Shown here piece by piece: positions 6,547 through 8,092 of a DNA stretch of 8,092 nucleotides. The translations under genes and the position numbers were made by a program. Positions within the stretch are counted from its first letter, which is position 1. Each line of letters opens with the position of its first letter. The notes beneath the pieces are model-generated. The model had not been told where the DNA came from. It ran no database searches and worked only from the letters and a program-made list of their open reading frames with translations. The stretch spans positions 1 to 8,092 of the forward strand of contig JARFUL010000069.1 in the NCBI GenBank assembly GCA_029289015.1, read 5' to 3'. The stretch comes from Syntrophobacteria bacterium (GTDB lineage: Bacteria; Desulfobacterota; Syntrophobacteria; JARFUL01).

Positions 6547-7669
6547 TATTCTCCCCCAGAACCTTACTGTAGACTAAGAGCACCTCTCTTGTGTGCCGCT
6601 CCCAGGTAAAATCTATGAGCAAAGTAGAATTGTGCTCCCTGAGCCTCATTCTATCAAGCGCGAGGGATTCTTCCATGAGCCTGGAAAGCTCCCGTGTGTC
6701 CCTCGGGTCGTCGAGCACGAAACCGTTGGTCCCGGGCTCCACTATCTCGGACGCGCCGTTTTGCCCGGTGGTAACGATCGGGAGCCCCGCGGCCGCGGCC
6801 TCGAGGCACACGTTGGCAAAGGGCTCGTACACCGAGGGCAGAACAAAGGAGTCCGCGGCTCTATAGAGCCTTTCAACTCCGGCCACTGGGCCCAAAAAAC
6901 GCACCCTTTCGCCCATCCCCAGCCTCGCGGCCAGGACCTCAAAGGGCCCCTTCCTGCCCTTTCCCGCGGCTATCAACACCCCGTCCTTGAGGCCACTGAG
7001 CGCCTTTATTGCAAAGTGGAGCCCCTTTCTCCTGAACCCGGAGCCCACGTAGAGGAACACGGGTACGTCGCGACTCAGGCCGAGATCGGCCCGCGCCCTG
7101 GCCCGGGCTTCCGGGTCCGGCGCGAACCTCTTCGCGTCCACCCCGTTGTATATTACCACCACCCTTTCCGGGCCTATGCCGAAACGGGCCTCTATCTCGC
7201 TCTTGCCCCGCTGGGAGTTGGCGATGACCAGCTTGAGGCCCGGGTGGGAGTAGAGCCTTCTCTCCAGGTCATTATAGACCATGGACAGCGGAGAGAGCCT
7301 CTTTATGAGCCCGGCCGCGCGTCCCAGATATTTGGAGTAGCACGCGAGGAAATCCGCGTGGACCCCGTCCCCGGCCCTGTGGATGTCCTGGCCGAAGGTC
7401 CTTTCAAAGGAATGGACCAGGTCGAAGCGGACCTTGGCCAGGATCTCGGACACCCCCCGCGCGAAAAAGAGGGCTGAGACGGATGGGGGCTTTTTGGGGC
7501 AGCCCACTCTATGGAGGCGGACCCCCGCGTCCTGGGCGGACCGGGGCCAGCCCGCGGCGATGAGGTGCACCTCGACCCCCGCGTCCAAAAGCCCCGAGAC
7601 CAGCCCCGCGAGGTATCTCTCGCCCCCGCCGAAGGGGTCGAACCTCTTTCTTATCAGCGCGACCCGCAT
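6536..7669 (-). CDS. WaaG-like GT4 glycosyltransferase (LPS core hexosyltransferase)
   Basis: 377 aa, GT-B fold, predicted to add the first outer-core hexose to an inner-core heptose, as E. coli WaaG (374 aa) does with glucose. Seen: RKRFDPFGGGERYLAGL (residues 7-23), like the FPFGG-x-x-R start of WaaG; FGQDIHRAGDGVHADFL (92-108), which parallels the WaaG G-x-D...A-D segment; VIYNGVDAKRF (172-182); FLYVGSGFRRKGLHFAIKAL (205-224), close to WaaG VGSDFGRKG; and YEPFANVCLEAAAAGLPIV (281-299), the EX7E motif with Glu282 and Glu290. An open frame runs to 8056, but the ATG at 7669-7667 is chosen: GGAGGG sits 6 nt upstream, it starts 2 bp after the preceding GT9 stop, and the upstream extension is a shadow of that gene. 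It overlaps the next GT9 by up to 11 bp. The WaaG assignment rests on motif resemblance recalled by eye, so the exact sugar is uncertain. Confidence 0.9.
   Translation of the reverse strand: MRVALIRKRFDPFGGGERYLAGLVSGLLDAGVEVHLIAAGWPRSAQDAGVRLHRVGCPKKPPSVSALFFARGVSEILAKVRFDLVHSFERTFGQDIHRAGDGVHADFLACYSKYLGRAAGLIKRLSPLSMVYNDLERRLYSHPGLKLVIANSQRGKSEIEARFGIGPERVVVIYNGVDAKRFAPDPEARARARADLGLSRDVPVFLYVGSGFRRKGLHFAIKALSGLKDGVLIAAGKGRKGPFEVLAARLGMGERVRFLGPVAGVERLYRAADSFVLPSVYEPFANVCLEAAAAGLPIVTTGQNGASEIVEPGTNGFVLDDPRDTRELSRLMEESLALDRMRLREHNSTLLIDFTWERHTREVLLVYSKVLGENIGF
6551..6557 (-). promoter_or_regulatory. Shine-Dalgarno inside the WaaG-like gene, pointing to a TTG start
   Basis: GGGGGAG on the minus strand, within the last codons of the WaaG-like gene, is 4 nt before TTG at 6546. 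The competing GTG at 6534 has no equally good ribosome site at normal distance. This favours the TTG start of the GT9 gene, though it does not prove it. Confidence 0.4.
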
Positions 7670-7671
7670 CC

Positions 7672-8092
7672 CTAGCCCTCCACCGGGGCCGCCAAGGGAT
7701 TGTAGCCCAGAGAAGACCTGGAAAACCCGGTTTTGGCCAGGCCCTCTATCTCCTCTATCACCCTTTGCGGGGGGATTGAGGTAAGGCACTCGGAGACCTT
7801 GGTACCCTCGCACCCGTCTTTGCCGCAGGGCCGGCACTCGTGGTCCCTGGAGACCACGACCCTGCTCGCGCTCCCCAGGGGTCCCCACATGTGCTCCCCC
7901 GAGGGACCGAAGAGCACCACACAGGGCGTGCCCAGAGCCGAGGCCAGGTGCATGGGCGCGGAGTCCACCCCGAAGAAGAGCCGGGCCCGGTGGATCAGCG
8001 CGCCCAGCTCCTTCAGCGTGAGCCTGCCGGTAAGGTCCAGCGGCTTTGTGGTGCACCCCGCGGCTACCTCCCGTGCAAACTCCAGCTCTTTT
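7672..8092 (-). CDS. GT9-family heptosyltransferase (WaaQ/WaaF-like), N-terminus beyond window
   Basis: C-terminal about 139 residues of a GT9 heptosyltransferase; the family is about 340-370 aa, so more than half lies past the right edge. Reading from the edge: LTGRLTLKELGALIHRARLF, then FGVDSAPMHLASALGTPCVV carrying the canonical D-S-x-x-x-H donor motif, then LFGPSGEHMWGPLG, and a Cys cluster C-x2-C-x4-C-x7-C (CRPCGKDGC...ECLTSI). The VDSAPMHLA and FGPS...W-G-P wording matches heptosyltransferase III (WaaQ/RfaQ) and heptosyltransferase II types, which transfer L-glycero-D-manno-heptose from ADP-heptose to inner core. It ends with TAG at 7674-7672, 2 bp before the WaaG-like gene, an order (waaQ then waaG) also found in enterobacterial core operons. 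The exact step cannot be settled without the N-terminal half. Confidence 0.88.
   Translation of the reverse strand, partial: KELEFAREVAAGCTTKPLDLTGRLTLKELGALIHRARLFFGVDSAPMHLASALGTPCVVLFGPSGEHMWGPLGSASRVVVSRDHECRPCGKDGCEGTKVSECLTSIPPQRVIEEIEGLAKTGFSRSSLGYNPLAAPVEG
7676..7681 (-). promoter_or_regulatory. Ribosome binding site fixing the WaaG-like start
   Basis: GGAGGG on the minus strand lies 6 nt before ATG at 7669, across the TAG stop of the upstream GT9 gene. This supports the 377-aa product over the much longer open frame that begins near 8056. Confidence 0.65.

Noticed and set aside
5713..6609. Plus-strand open frame of 298 aa opposite the middle GT9 gene
   Set aside because: Its composition (Gly, Pro, His, Arg rich) is typical of an antisense shadow, and the minus-strand GT9 motifs are unmistakable.
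7670..8056. N-terminal extension of the WaaG-like protein to 506 aa
   Set aside because: The extra 129 residues are out-of-frame translation of the upstream GT9 gene, and the ATG at 7669 has an excellent ribosome site.
1..8092. JUMPstart/ops element, CRISPR array, tRNA or insertion sequence
   Set aside because: Reading both strands I found no ops-like element, regular spaced repeats, tRNA-like cloverleaf or transposase frame; almost all bases are in glycan genes.

Overview
The window is a densely packed block of lipopolysaccharide (LPS) core / cell-surface glycan genes, all read from the minus strand. It has eight genes, two of them cut by the window edges. No mobile element, tRNA, rRNA or CRISPR array is visible. 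The host is a Gram-negative (diderm) bacterium with high G+C DNA, because an ADP-heptose-pathway sugar kinase sits among ADP-heptosyltransferase-family (GT9) and GT4 glycosyltransferases. AGG (Arg) and ATA (Ile) codons are frequent despite the high G+C. That would fit some Desulfobacterota- or Nitrospirota-like lineages, but this is only a weak guess and the species cannot be named from the sequence.

Layout in transcription order (right to left). (1) 8092-7672: C-terminal part of a GT9 heptosyltransferase, WaaQ/WaaF-like. (2) 7669-6536: GT4 glycosyltransferase resembling WaaG. (3) 6546-5395: second GT9 protein. (4) 5398-4208: GT4 glycosyltransferase. (5) 4207-4120: the only intergenic gap, 88 bp, with clearly lower G+C and a good candidate sigma70-type promoter. 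(6) 4119-2965: GT4 glycosyltransferase. (7) 2972-1917: third GT9 protein with an altered donor-site motif. (8) 1920-904: stand-alone D-glycero-beta-D-manno-heptose-7-phosphate kinase (RfaE1/HldA type). (9) 904-1: UDP-glucose 6-dehydrogenase, N-terminal ~301 residues.

Apart from the 88-bp gap, every junction is an overlap of 1-11 bp or a 2-bp gap, often with a GTG or TTG start next to the previous stop. This suggests two translationally coupled transcription units, or one long unit with an internal promoter.

How the genes would work together (inference from families): the kinase helps make ADP-heptose; the three GT9 proteins would use ADP-heptose or a related donor to build the inner core; the three GT4 proteins would add hexoses or other sugars; and Ugd would supply UDP-glucuronate, suggesting an acidic sugar in the core or an attached glycan. 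The genes look like ordinary members of known families. The points most worth a second look are the GT9 protein at 1917-2972, which lacks the conserved donor-site Asp, the promoter-bearing gap, and the separate heptose kinase with no adenylyltransferase partner in view. I found no convincing evidence of a wholly new biological system.
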